From IMG/VR virus record IMGVR_UViG_3300032516_005718, positions 1 to 35,923 of that record: a DNA stretch of 35,923 nucleotides, one strand, 5' to 3'. Source of the stretch: a virus. Made by a program: the position numbers and the translations under genes. Under the pieces are notes generated by a model. That model worked only from the letters and a program-made list of their open reading frames with translations, made no database searches and was not told the origin of the DNA. Positions 1 to 5,061 of the stretch are shown piece after piece; within the stretch, counting starts at the first letter, position 1; each line of letters begins with the position of its first letter.

Positions 1-53
1 GTACGACGGAAGGGGCGTGTGGCAATCATCCAGTTACGGCCCATGCGACATGA
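1..53 (+). CDS. C-terminal end of a gene cut by the window edge
   Basis: The frame starting at base 3 is open from the left edge to a TGA at 51-53, giving about 16 residues ending NHPVTAHAT. The stop overlaps the next start as ATGA (50-53), the same arrangement used by several later genes of this strand, which is the main reason to believe it. Too little remains to suggest a function. Confidence 0.35.
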   Translation, partial: TTEGACGNHPVTAHAT

Positions 54-118
54 CAAAAAAAGAGGCTTTCCGAAAGGCCGCCACGATCCGAAAGAGAATG
101 AAAAAGGTTAACAAATGA
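50..118 (+). CDS. very small basic ORF, 22 aa
   Basis: The reading frame MTKKEAFRKAATIRKRMKK... is strongly basic, with lysines and arginines throughout. It begins in an ATGA overlap with the preceding frame and ends in an ATGA overlap (115-118) with the next, so translation could be coupled along the chain. No good ribosome binding site precedes it, and the A-run that encodes its lysines also looks like part of a terminator on the other strand. It could be a tiny nucleic-acid-binding peptide, or no gene at all. The overlap pattern is the only support. Confidence 0.3.
   Translation: MTKKEAFRKAATIRKRMKKVNK
55..80 (-). terminator. possible intrinsic terminator on the minus strand
   Basis: Read on the minus strand, a GGCC-TTT / AAA-GCC hairpin with a three-base loop and one bulged C is followed by CTCTTTTTTT. 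This is a usable Rho-independent terminator for leftward transcription. It lies inside the small plus-strand frame at 50-118. It would stop transcripts running antisense through the plus-strand operon, perhaps read-through from the late operon. Confidence 0.45.
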
Positions 119-195
119 ACGAACAAGAATTGAAGACAGGTTGCACACAGCTCGCACGAAAGAACGGGATGCCTGCGAGCGGGAGGCACGGATGA
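115..195 (+). CDS. very small ORF, 26 aa
   Basis: Encodes MNEQELKTGCTQLARKNG... and ends GRHG. An AAAAAGG ribosome-binding-like stretch lies about seven bases before the ATG at 115. The start overlaps the previous stop, and the stop (193-195) overlaps the next ATG at 192, again as ATGA. It may be a real peptide or a leader whose translation delivers ribosomes to the next gene. No homology is recognised. Confidence 0.35.
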   Translation: MNEQELKTGCTQLARKNGMPASGRHG

Positions 196-515
196 GCCAA
201 ATCGAAGTCATGGAGGCGTATCCACGCTGCCGCAAGGTGACTGGCGACGATGCAACCACATGCGACATGCCGTTGGCGCTGCATGAGATCGCGATGCACA
301 TCGCAACCGGCTACGACATTGGCATCTACGTGGACGGATGGGAGCGTCCATGGCGCTGTTTCTTGGACGGACGGAATTATCTTCGGGCCGAGTGCCCTAC
401 GTCCTGCAAGGTTGTGCCGCTCGTGGTCCAAGTGTCGAGGGATAGCGCTGTCTACACCGGCTGCGACTGCGCGTGCCACGGCGAGGTGGAAGATGTCCTC
501 AGAGATCACAAATAG
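192..515 (+). CDS. small cysteine-containing protein of unknown function, 107 aa
   Basis: The start at 192 is preferred because GGGAGG sits five bases upstream and the ATG overlaps the previous stop. An upstream TTG at 141 in the same frame has no comparable site. The protein is soluble-looking, with aromatic and acidic residues (WERPWRCF in the middle), and has several cysteines, including a YPRC / TTC pair near the N-terminus and CDCACH near the C-terminus. These could bind a metal, but the spacing matches no zinc finger I can name. It overlaps the next gene by 23 bases and is probably an early or accessory phage gene. Confidence 0.6.
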   Translation: MSQIEVMEAYPRCRKVTGDDATTCDMPLALHEIAMHIATGYDIGIYVDGWERPWRCFLDGRNYLRAECPTSCKVVPLVVQVSRDSAVYTGCDCACHGEVEDVLRDHK

Positions 516-702
516 GCCCTGTCCGTGGGACGGGGCAGTTGCGAAGGAAGAGACTCTTCAATACGTGGACGACCAAGCGCAACGTCTGTTTGGGATGTCG
601 AGCGCGGAAGCGTTTCGACAACTCGACGAAGGCAAATTCAGAGGCACACTCAAGAAAGCAAAATTGCTTTTGTTGCGCGGGCTCATCGAAGGGTTGAGGT
701 GA
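493..702 (+). CDS. small helical protein of unknown function, 69 aa
   Basis: Begins MSSEITNRPCPWDGAVAKEE and ends LLLLRGLIEGLR. The ATG at 493 is preceded by GAGG seven bases upstream. A longer open frame beginning near 250 runs in this phase but overlaps the previous gene completely, so the short form is chosen. The second half is rich in Lys, Leu and Arg and is predicted helical (RQLDEGKFRGTLKKAKLLLL). No domain is recognised. It ends three bases before the next start. Confidence 0.6.
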   Translation: MSSEITNRPCPWDGAVAKEETLQYVDDQAQRLFGMSSAEAFRQLDEGKFRGTLKKAKLLLLRGLIEGLR

Positions 703-705
703 AAC

Positions 706-1035
706 ATGAGTGAGTTTATGAATATGATTTTTCGGTTCTATCACTATGATGCCCTCCATCCACCGGGGTTACCGGGGCACGTATCAAACGACACATCAAA
801 AAGTGACGACTTAAAAAATGCGCGCCGCCCGGAAGCCATCGCCGTTGAATTACTTCGTCACGTTTTGACTCTTGAGGTGAACTCTTGCCCACTTGGAGAT
901 GTCACGGCTCTCGAAATTGCCATTCTCTGCGCATCGATGATCGATACATGCCCGCTGTGTGGCGCGACCGCGTGGTGTGACATCGATTGTGAATTATGCG
1001 AGCTTTGCACAACGCTTAAAAACCGAGGTGAATGA
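706..1035 (+). CDS. small protein with C-terminal zinc-ribbon-like cysteines, 109 aa
   Basis: Begins MSEFMNMIFRFYHYDALHPP. A GAGGTGA ribosome binding site, which contains the previous gene's stop, ends four bases before the ATG. The C-terminal third holds CPLC, a single cysteine, then CELCELC, an arrangement able to form a zinc ribbon or knuckle. The middle is a helix (EAIAVELLRHVLTLEV). Such small metal-binding proteins are common among phage early genes and often bind nucleic acid or host enzymes, but nothing here identifies the partner. The stop overlaps the next start as ATGATG. Confidence 0.65.
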   Translation: MSEFMNMIFRFYHYDALHPPGLPGHVSNDTSKSDDLKNARRPEAIAVELLRHVLTLEVNSCPLGDVTALEIAILCASMIDTCPLCGATAWCDIDCELCELCTTLKNRGE

Positions 1036-1436
1036 TGTCGAATAAACTCGAACAAATGATGATGGCGATGGTTGGCGCAATGGGCACCGCGGGCGAGCAC
1101 GCCGGGTTTATGACGCAAGGATTGTGCATCCCGCTCGCGGCGACGCCTAAGCTTCTCGAAATTGTCGAGGCGCTCGGCGAGGATGCCGTTGCCGATTGGC
1201 TCAACGACAACGAAGTGCCCGCGCCGAAGGCGGGAGGATTATGGGTCATTGAATGCGTTCTCGAGAATGAAGAGGCGGACGCCTACGATATCGACATTTG
1301 GAAATGGCGGCAACCAAGTTCATGGGAAATCGAATCGTTGAAAATGCGGACGAAAGAAAGATCGGAAGGAATCAAATCGAATCCTGAAAGAGTCGATGAC
1401 TTTTCACGCTGGGTCTATATCGGGGCGCTCGTATGA
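1032..1436 (+). CDS. hypothetical acidic protein, 134 aa
   Basis: Two ATGs at 1032 and 1035 are possible. The GAGG at 1025 is better spaced for the second, which would remove one methionine. The first half (PLAATPKLLEIVEALGEDAVADWLNDNEV) is helical. The second half has a tryptophan-rich stretch (DIDIWKWRQPSSWEIE) and a basic end. There is no signal peptide or membrane segment, and I do not recognise the family. The stop overlaps the next start as ATGA. Confidence 0.65.
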   Translation: MMSNKLEQMMMAMVGAMGTAGEHAGFMTQGLCIPLAATPKLLEIVEALGEDAVADWLNDNEVPAPKAGGLWVIECVLENEEADAYDIDIWKWRQPSSWEIESLKMRTKERSEGIKSNPERVDDFSRWVYIGALV

Positions 1437-1537
1437 AAACGAAAACAACATGGGGCGATATTGCAATTTTACTGGCAGTCATAACCGTTGTGGCCACCAT
1501 CATCATTGGCGTATGGAAAATCATAGGAGCACTATGA
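1433..1537 (+). CDS. single-pass membrane microprotein, 34 aa
   Basis: Too short for most gene callers. It begins MKTKTTWGDIAILLAVITVV and continues through a hydrophobic segment (about residues 9-29) to end WKIIGAL. A basic N-terminus and one membrane helix suggest a small inner-membrane protein with the N-terminus in the cytoplasm. Both ends overlap neighbours as ATGA (start 1433 over stop 1434-1436; stop 1535-1537 over start 1534), strong evidence for translational coupling. Function is unknown; phage membrane microproteins often modulate host membrane proteins or exclude competing phages. Confidence 0.55.
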   Translation: MKTKTTWGDIAILLAVITVVATIIIGVWKIIGAL

Positions 1538-1785
1538 ACCCGATTTGCAAACAATGCGGCAAGCACGAAGTAGAAGATGAACGGGTATGTTATGCAACGC
1601 CGGTTTGCTATGCGTGTTTACCCCCGCCGTCTCCGCTGCCTGTTTATCGACAAATACCAGTTCTAAAACCAGCGCCGATAAAAACGGATGGGCAAGAAGT
1701 TCACTGCCCTATTTGCGGTGAGCGAACGACACGTAGTTTGGGCCTATGCGGACCATTGCCCCCTCTCGTCAAAACAAAACCATAA
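1534..1785 (+). CDS. small double zinc-ribbon-like protein, 83 aa
   Basis: Begins MNPICKQCGKHEVEDERVC. The ATG at 1534 has AGGAG six bases upstream and overlaps the previous stop, so a longer frame starting near 1396 is rejected. The N-terminus has CKQC followed about 12-20 residues later by C, C and CYAC. The C-terminus has CPICG followed by LGLCG. A proline-rich linker (LPPPSPLPVY) separates them. Two small metal-binding knuckles joined by a linker are likely. Last gene of the plus-strand chain; partner and role unknown. Confidence 0.6.
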   Translation: MNPICKQCGKHEVEDERVCYATPVCYACLPPPSPLPVYRQIPVLKPAPIKTDGQEVHCPICGERTTRSLGLCGPLPPLVKTKP

Positions 1786-1831
1786 CTCCCAGCGCATCGT
1801 CCTTTGCGTCCCTATCGTCCAACTCTCGACC

Positions 1832-1853
1832 ATTTTCCCGGCGGCGGGAGAAT
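1832..1853. other. inverted repeat in the convergent intergenic gap
   Basis: ATTTTCCCG and CGGGAGAAT pair over nine positions (one U-G on the plus-strand RNA) around a GCGG loop. Neither strand has a T-run directly after it, so it is not a classical terminator. It may protect the 3' end of the plus-strand message or form a tandem stop with the next hairpin. Confidence 0.5.
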
Positions 1854-1855
1854 GC

Positions 1856-1886
1856 AAAAAAAGGCCCGCCGGGGGAGGCGAGCCTT
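1856..1886 (-). terminator. intrinsic terminator of the minus-strand late/lysis operon
   Basis: On the minus strand, AAGGCTCGCC pairs with GGCGGGCCTT (ten positions, one U-G) around a six-base loop and runs into TTTTTTT. It lies about 50 bases beyond the stop of the last minus-strand gene (1936), just where the long operon should end. Confidence 0.85.
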
Positions 1887-1935
1887 AGACGATGAGCTCT
1901 TCAGAGGTGGTGATAAGCTCGACATTCAATATATT

Positions 1936-2280
1936 CTATTCAGAGCTTTCGAGCAAGGGTGCGTTGGCCGACTCGGGCACAAGACCGCAACGAAGCCACG
2001 CCTCTCGAGACCACCGAGTCAAACGTTCGAGTTGCTCGACGACAATCAACGCATCGTCGACCGTCAAACAAAGCGCGTAGGGCTCGGCGCAGCCCGGTTG
2101 CGGTTTGCCCGAGATCGAGAAGAGTTTCGTATTGCGGGGCGGCGCCTCGGTCAGGTAGACGCATTCTTTGACGAGATCGTCATCGTCTTTCGATGTCGTC
2201 GGTTGCGTCGCTCGCCAACAACCTGTGGAGCCGATTGCGAATAGAAGCGGGATCGCGACACTGCCCAATGTCTTTTTCAA
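1936..2280 (-). CDS. outer-membrane spanin lipoprotein (Rz1-like), 114 aa
   Basis: The N-terminus is a lipoprotein signal: basic MKKTLG, a hydrophobic stretch, then the lipobox GSTGC at about residues 17-21, so the mature protein would be lipidated at that cysteine and anchored in the outer membrane facing the periplasm. The start codon is TTG (2280), with AGGAG about ten bases upstream. The first 101 bases lie inside the preceding gene in another frame, the classic overlapped spanin arrangement. Further cysteines (ECVY, PGCAEP, ALC, LRCG) may form disulphides. At 114 aa it is long for an Rz1 and only modestly proline-rich, so the call rests on lipobox, overlap and lysis context. Known spanins join both membranes with the inner partner and destroy the outer membrane at the end of lysis. 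Confidence 0.75.
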   Translation of the reverse strand: MKKTLGSVAIPLLFAIGSTGCWRATQPTTSKDDDDLVKECVYLTEAPPRNTKLFSISGKPQPGCAEPYALCLTVDDALIVVEQLERLTRWSREAWLRCGLVPESANAPLLESSE

Positions 2281-2545
2281 GATTGGAAATCTCCTGTCGA
2301 TAGTTGGAAATCACTGCCTCTAAACGCCCCAAGGTTTGCGCATATGCGTTTTTCTCCTCGATGAGTCTCGCGCAAGTCTGTTGCAAGTTCACATCGAGAC
2401 CCGCCGTCTTCTCGACCTGTAACTGCAAATCTTTTGTGAGTTTGGCGTTCTCGGTCTCTGACACACGAAGCACCAAAATCACAATGATGTTTGCGAGCAT
2501 CGAGATAATCAAAATGACCCCAACCGCTATCAACCAGCCAATCAT
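2180..2545 (-). CDS. inner-membrane spanin (Rz-like), 121 aa
   Basis: An N-terminal membrane helix (IGWLIAVGVILIISML and on to residue 26) is followed by a long charged coiled coil to about residue 95 (for example AKLTKDLQLQVEKTAGLDV and RLEAVISNYRQEISNLEKD). That is the design of i-spanins: N-terminus in the inner membrane, coiled coil in the periplasm. The start overlaps the upstream stop as ATGA. The 3' end contains the start of the lipoprotein gene in a different frame. The length is close to that of typical Rz proteins. Together with the lipoprotein it should form the two-component spanin of a phage infecting a cell with an outer membrane. Confidence 0.78.
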   Translation of the reverse strand: MIGWLIAVGVILIISMLANIIVILVLRVSETENAKLTKDLQLQVEKTAGLDVNLQQTCARLIEEKNAYAQTLGRLEAVISNYRQEISNLEKDIGQCRDPASIRNRLHRLLASDATDDIERR

Positions 2546-3141
2546 TTCGCCTTCTCTTTCTCGCCGCCGATTTTTGCCCAGAGGTCATCGCCGAGCAGTT
2601 TCTTGACGACCGTCCAGCCGCCCGCCGCTGTGAGTCCGAGAAGCAACCCATCCCAAATGAGACCCGTCGAAAACTTCCCGCTCGCCGCGAGCCCGGTTGC
2701 TATCACACCAAAAACGCCGGTTAGAATAGCGAGAATCGCGCCGCCTCGAGGAGATTTTAAAAAGTCGCCGACCTTCGGAATAAGCACGCCGTACTTGCGA
2801 GCCGCCCAAACGATTCCGATGACGAGAAGCACCGCAAGCAGTTTCCAATTTCCATTCTTAGCGGCGTCCTTGAAGAGCTTGGCAAACCCGATGAAGTCAT
2901 TCTCGGGGTCGAGAACGGTCGAGGTGACAACGGTTGTCAGTTTGTCGATTGTCGGCGCGGTAGAGAGCGCGAGAGTCGAGGAAGCCGAGAGCGGGGGGAA
3001 TGCTGGCGCGGTCGACGTGACGCTTGTGGTCATCGCAGGTTGGGGAATCACAGGTTGGGGAATTATTGGTTTGACGGGTTCCGCTGCGGTTGCAATAGAA
3101 GCGAAAAATACGAGTGCCAGAATAATAACGATCCGATTCAT
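2542..3141 (-). CDS. membrane protein with signal peptide and proline-rich neck, possible holin-class protein, 199 aa
   Basis: The start is placed at the ATG at 3141, preceded by GAGGGGAAATCAA. The open frame continues 240 bases upstream, but that part overlaps the preceding membrane-protein gene. A cleavable-looking signal (MNRIVIILALVFFASIATAA, residues 1-20) is followed by a PQP-repeat stretch (PIIPQPVIPQP) and a Ser/Thr-rich segment. Then come about three membrane segments (LLAVLLVIGIVWAA; AILAILTGVFGVIATGLAA; LIWDGLLLGLTAAGG) and a lysine-rich C-terminus. It lies in the lysis cassette, directly before the spanins. It could be a holin, an endolysin-release factor or another late membrane protein. 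Function is inferred from position and topology only. Confidence 0.65.
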   Translation of the reverse strand: MNRIVIILALVFFASIATAAEPVKPIIPQPVIPQPAMTTSVTSTAPAFPPLSASSTLALSTAPTIDKLTTVVTSTVLDPENDFIGFAKLFKDAAKNGNWKLLAVLLVIGIVWAARKYGVLIPKVGDFLKSPRGGAILAILTGVFGVIATGLAASGKFSTGLIWDGLLLGLTAAGGWTVVKKLLGDDLWAKIGGEKEKAK

Positions 3142-3161
3142 TTGATTTCCCCTCTTGAGGT

Positions 3162-3431
3162 TTAGCGACCTGTTTTTGAAACGCGATAGATCGAATACCA
3201 AATCATCGAGCCAAGTACAATCGCAACGAAATTGAACCATTCGGTTTGCGCTCGAAGGAATGGAAAAAATCCGCGCAGGCCGAGCGTCGCCCAGCCGAGT
3301 GCCATGAACGCGAGCATCAAAGAAACGAGTTTTCGGTAGGTGAAATAACGACGCACGAAAAAAATTGAGACACTGAGCCAAATCAAAATGACAGCGACAT
3401 CAAGAATCTTTCCGACGCAGTGTGGGGTCAA
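3162..3431 (-). CDS. three-helix membrane protein, holin candidate, 89 aa
   Basis: The TTG at 3431 is chosen because GGGAGG lies six bases upstream; no in-frame ATG would keep the first helix. Three hydrophobic segments are visible: DVAVILIWLSVSIFFV, LVSLMLAFMALGWATL and FNFVAIVLGSMIWYSI, with short basic loops (RRYFTYRK). Size and three-helix topology fit class I holins, which form the inner-membrane lesion that lets the endolysin out. It overlaps the upstream small gene by 32 bases and sits between endolysin and spanins. Sequence alone cannot separate holin from antiholin. Confidence 0.65.
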   Translation of the reverse strand: MTPHCVGKILDVAVILIWLSVSIFFVRRYFTYRKLVSLMLAFMALGWATLGLRGFFPFLRAQTEWFNFVAIVLGSMIWYSIYRVSKTGR

Positions 3432-3582
3432 GTTCTGCCTCCCATGTGAAGTCGTCTATTTTGATTTCACGGCTCTCAATTTTCTCGATTGTTTTATCGA
3501 GATCTTTATTGACCGTCTTGAGAATCGACGGCATCAACTTCGACATTAGTTGAACCCATTCTTTTTTAAATCTCAGGGTCAT
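3400..3582 (-). CDS. small basic/acidic helical protein in the lysis cassette, 60 aa
   Basis: Begins MTLRFKKEWVQLMSKLMPSI. The ATG at 3582 overlaps the end of the upstream gene by 17 bases. An ATG three codons earlier (3591) is also possible, and neither has a strong ribosome binding site. An amphipathic helix in the middle (KTVNKDLDKTIEKIESREIK) is followed by an acidic tail. It has no membrane segment. It may be a partner or regulator of the neighbouring membrane proteins; the family is not recognised. Confidence 0.5.
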   Translation of the reverse strand: MTLRFKKEWVQLMSKLMPSILKTVNKDLDKTIEKIESREIKIDDFTWEAELDPTLRRKDS

Positions 3583-3847
3583 TAACGCCATCCGAAATAT
3601 TTTTATCCTTCGCAGCGGGTAAATCTTTTTTTGAGTTTCGTCGTTGTTGCTCGGAGACTCGCTGCAAAAGTTTGGTAAGTTTCTCGGCCACGGGTATGAC
3701 TTGCAAAGTGATCTCATGCTTTTCGTTTTCCGCCTTACGATAGGCCCTCCACAGAATGACAATTGCTGCCAACGCAAATACAAGAAACGCATATTCTGGA
3801 CGATCCGCCAAGAACTCTTTAAGAATTTTCATTGCGGCAAGGTCCAA
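3566..3847 (-). CDS. single-pass holin-like protein (BhlA/UviB-like layout), 93 aa
   Basis: A TTG start at 3847 is preferred because GAGG lies eight bases upstream; the internal ATG at 3832 has no such site. The layout is a short N-terminal stretch, one membrane helix (YAFLVFALAAIVILW, about residues 18-34), then a highly charged amphipathic tail (RAYRKAENEKHEITL, later LTKLLQRVSEQQRRNSKK). This resembles the BhlA/UviB group of holin-like proteins: a membrane helix followed by a charged coiled coil. It follows the endolysin stop by ten bases. It could instead be a second inner-membrane spanin-type protein. Confidence 0.6.
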   Translation of the reverse strand: MDLAAMKILKEFLADRPEYAFLVFALAAIVILWRAYRKAENEKHEITLQVIPVAEKLTKLLQRVSEQQRRNSKKDLPAAKDKNISDGVNDPEI

Positions 3848-3857
3848 TGTGCGAGCC

Positions 3858-4550
3858 TCAAGTTTGGAAAATTTCGGCTATCAAACTCGGTAAAATCTTC
3901 TCGGACCAAAGTGGTCCCGGATCTTCTTTTCTCTCGGGGTCAAACTTGGAATGTTCCAAAATGCAAACTTCCGGTTTCCATTTGAATCGATTCACGAGCA
4001 CCGCCAAAATGAGTTTTGCTGACTCAATTTGTTTCGCTGTGTAGTTATCAAAATAAACGCCCCCGTGCATGATCGCTCGCTCCATTTGAATCTCGAGTGA
4101 GGGATCCATCAAGCGTTTTTTCTCTGCAACAGTTGGGTTGACGTAGAACGGCCAGCAATAAAATTTCGAGTCAACCTTCAGCAATCGACCTGCATTTTCG
4201 AGCTCGATTCCAATCGTGACGCGATTGATGCTCGCCCAGCGTTGGCTTCCTATCGTACCGGGTCGCCCCACGTGCCACGTGCCGACGTGAAAAGAAGCGC
4301 TCTGATAGATTGTGCCATCCTTGGCGATGAGCGCGTTCCACGAGGCCGCGCGGTCCTTTTGCGGGTTGTAGTTGGCGATGCTGCGCGAGAGATTCTCGGA
4401 AAATTTTGAATTGCCTTTTCCGCCCGTCCAATGCCAGACAACACCAATCGGGTAAATCGTCGCCAGCGAATTCGTGCGAACTGTCGTATAGCGAACAATT
4501 GTCGGGTCGGAGTCGGTTGGAACGAGCCAACCGTGTGTGTCTAAAATCAT
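3858..4550 (-). CDS. endolysin, N-acetylmuramoyl-L-alanine amidase (Amidase_2/AmpD-like), 230 aa
   Basis: A zinc amidase fold can be followed through the protein: VVWHWTGG with the first metal histidine at residue 40, SWNALIAKDGTIYQ in the substrate groove, TIGIELEN in a core strand, and EHSKFDPERKEDPGPLW with His200 and Asp210. The His-x9-Asp spacing equals that of AmpD-type amidases, where H/H/D bind zinc. The enzyme would cleave the bond between N-acetylmuramic acid and L-alanine in peptidoglycan. There is no signal peptide, so a holin would be needed for release; several candidates follow directly. It lacks a separate cell-wall-binding domain, usual for phages of Gram-negative hosts. The start at 4550 has only a weak GAG upstream site. 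Confidence 0.9.
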   Translation of the reverse strand: MILDTHGWLVPTDSDPTIVRYTTVRTNSLATIYPIGVVWHWTGGKGNSKFSENLSRSIANYNPQKDRAASWNALIAKDGTIYQSASFHVGTWHVGRPGTIGSQRWASINRVTIGIELENAGRLLKVDSKFYCWPFYVNPTVAEKKRLMDPSLEIQMERAIMHGGVYFDNYTAKQIESAKLILAVLVNRFKWKPEVCILEHSKFDPERKEDPGPLWSEKILPSLIAEIFQT

Positions 4551-4562
4551 GCGTCAACTCTA

Positions 4563-4961
4563 TCACGGAGCGGAGGTTGCCGCCGCCTCGAGAACCAACG
4601 TCGAGAGAGGAATGACCGCATCGCGTGCGCTCGCATAGGTGAGCCAAACATCATAAACGTAGCGACCCGGCGTCATGTTTTTGGTATCGGCGGGGAGCAA
4701 TGCAAACGTTGCAACGGTTCCGCTTTTCGACGCTGTTTTCTGAATGGGAGGCGGCTGGTCGGCGGGCTTCTTTTTTATCGTCCACAAGAGCGAGGTTGTC
4801 GGGTCGTTGAAGTCGATGAACGTTCCTCCGGGAGTCTGCACCTTCACTTCTAGTGTTACGTTTGCGCCTTGTTGAATCGTGACAGTGTTTCGCGGATTGT
4901 TCGGAACGCCAGCGCGTTTTGGGGTGCCATCCTCGAGGACGCCGACAAGAGAGATTTTCAT
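4563..4961 (-). CDS. beta-sandwich tail/baseplate accessory protein (BppU N-domain-like), 132 aa
   Basis: Begins MKISLVGVLEDGTPKRAG, with GGGGG upstream of the ATG. The pattern is strands with short turns: VTIQQGANVTLEVKV, then SLLWTIKK, then TVATFALLPADTKNM, then GRYVYDVWLTYAS and a final hydrophobic strand. This matches N-terminal domains of baseplate upper proteins and similar phage Ig-like domains (a nonpolymer term, then a ...G.Y.YDV... strand). It probably helps display the tail-tip proteins encoded upstream. It lies between the glycosidase-like protein and the endolysin, after a 100-base gap with an inverted repeat. Confidence 0.55.
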   Translation of the reverse strand: MKISLVGVLEDGTPKRAGVPNNPRNTVTIQQGANVTLEVKVQTPGGTFIDFNDPTTSLLWTIKKKPADQPPPIQKTASKSGTVATFALLPADTKNMTPGRYVYDVWLTYASARDAVIPLSTLVLEAAATSAP

Positions 4962-4980
4962 TTTTGACCCCCGAGAAAAT

Positions 4981-5019
4981 GAGCTCGATCTTCTCGTCGA
5001 CTCCCCTTCGATCGAGCTC
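4981..5019. repeat. perfect 10-bp inverted repeat in an intergenic gap
   Basis: GAGCTCGATC (4981-4990) and GATCGAGCTC (5010-5019) are exact reverse complements separated by 19 bases. Transcribed leftward, the hairpin would sit just ahead of the gene starting at 4961 and is followed by ATTTTC rather than a clean T-run. It could be a weak terminator, an RNA processing site or an operator. Confidence 0.6.
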
Positions 5020-5022
5020 TGA

Positions 5023-5033
5023 TGTTTTACCGC
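5023..5033 (-). promoter_or_regulatory. intergenic motif GCGGTAAAACA, copy 1
   Basis: The 11 bases GCGGTAAAACA (minus strand) occur here, about 60 bases before the ATG at 4961, and again in the gap at 11317-11327. A looser form lies at 30412-30420. It may be a phage promoter element or an RNA processing site. Only the repetition is observed. Confidence 0.3.
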
Positions 5034-5061
5034 ACCGCGACGCGAGTTTAAAGGTGGCCGT

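Noticed and set aside
1396-1785. 129-residue version of the double zinc-ribbon protein
   Set aside because: The start at 1534 has AGGAG and an ATGA overlap; the extension would overlap two other frames.
2542-3381. 279-residue version of the signal-peptide membrane protein
   Set aside because: The first 80 residues overlap another membrane-protein gene, are basic and low in coding character, and the ATG at 3141 has a good ribosome binding site followed by a clear signal peptide.
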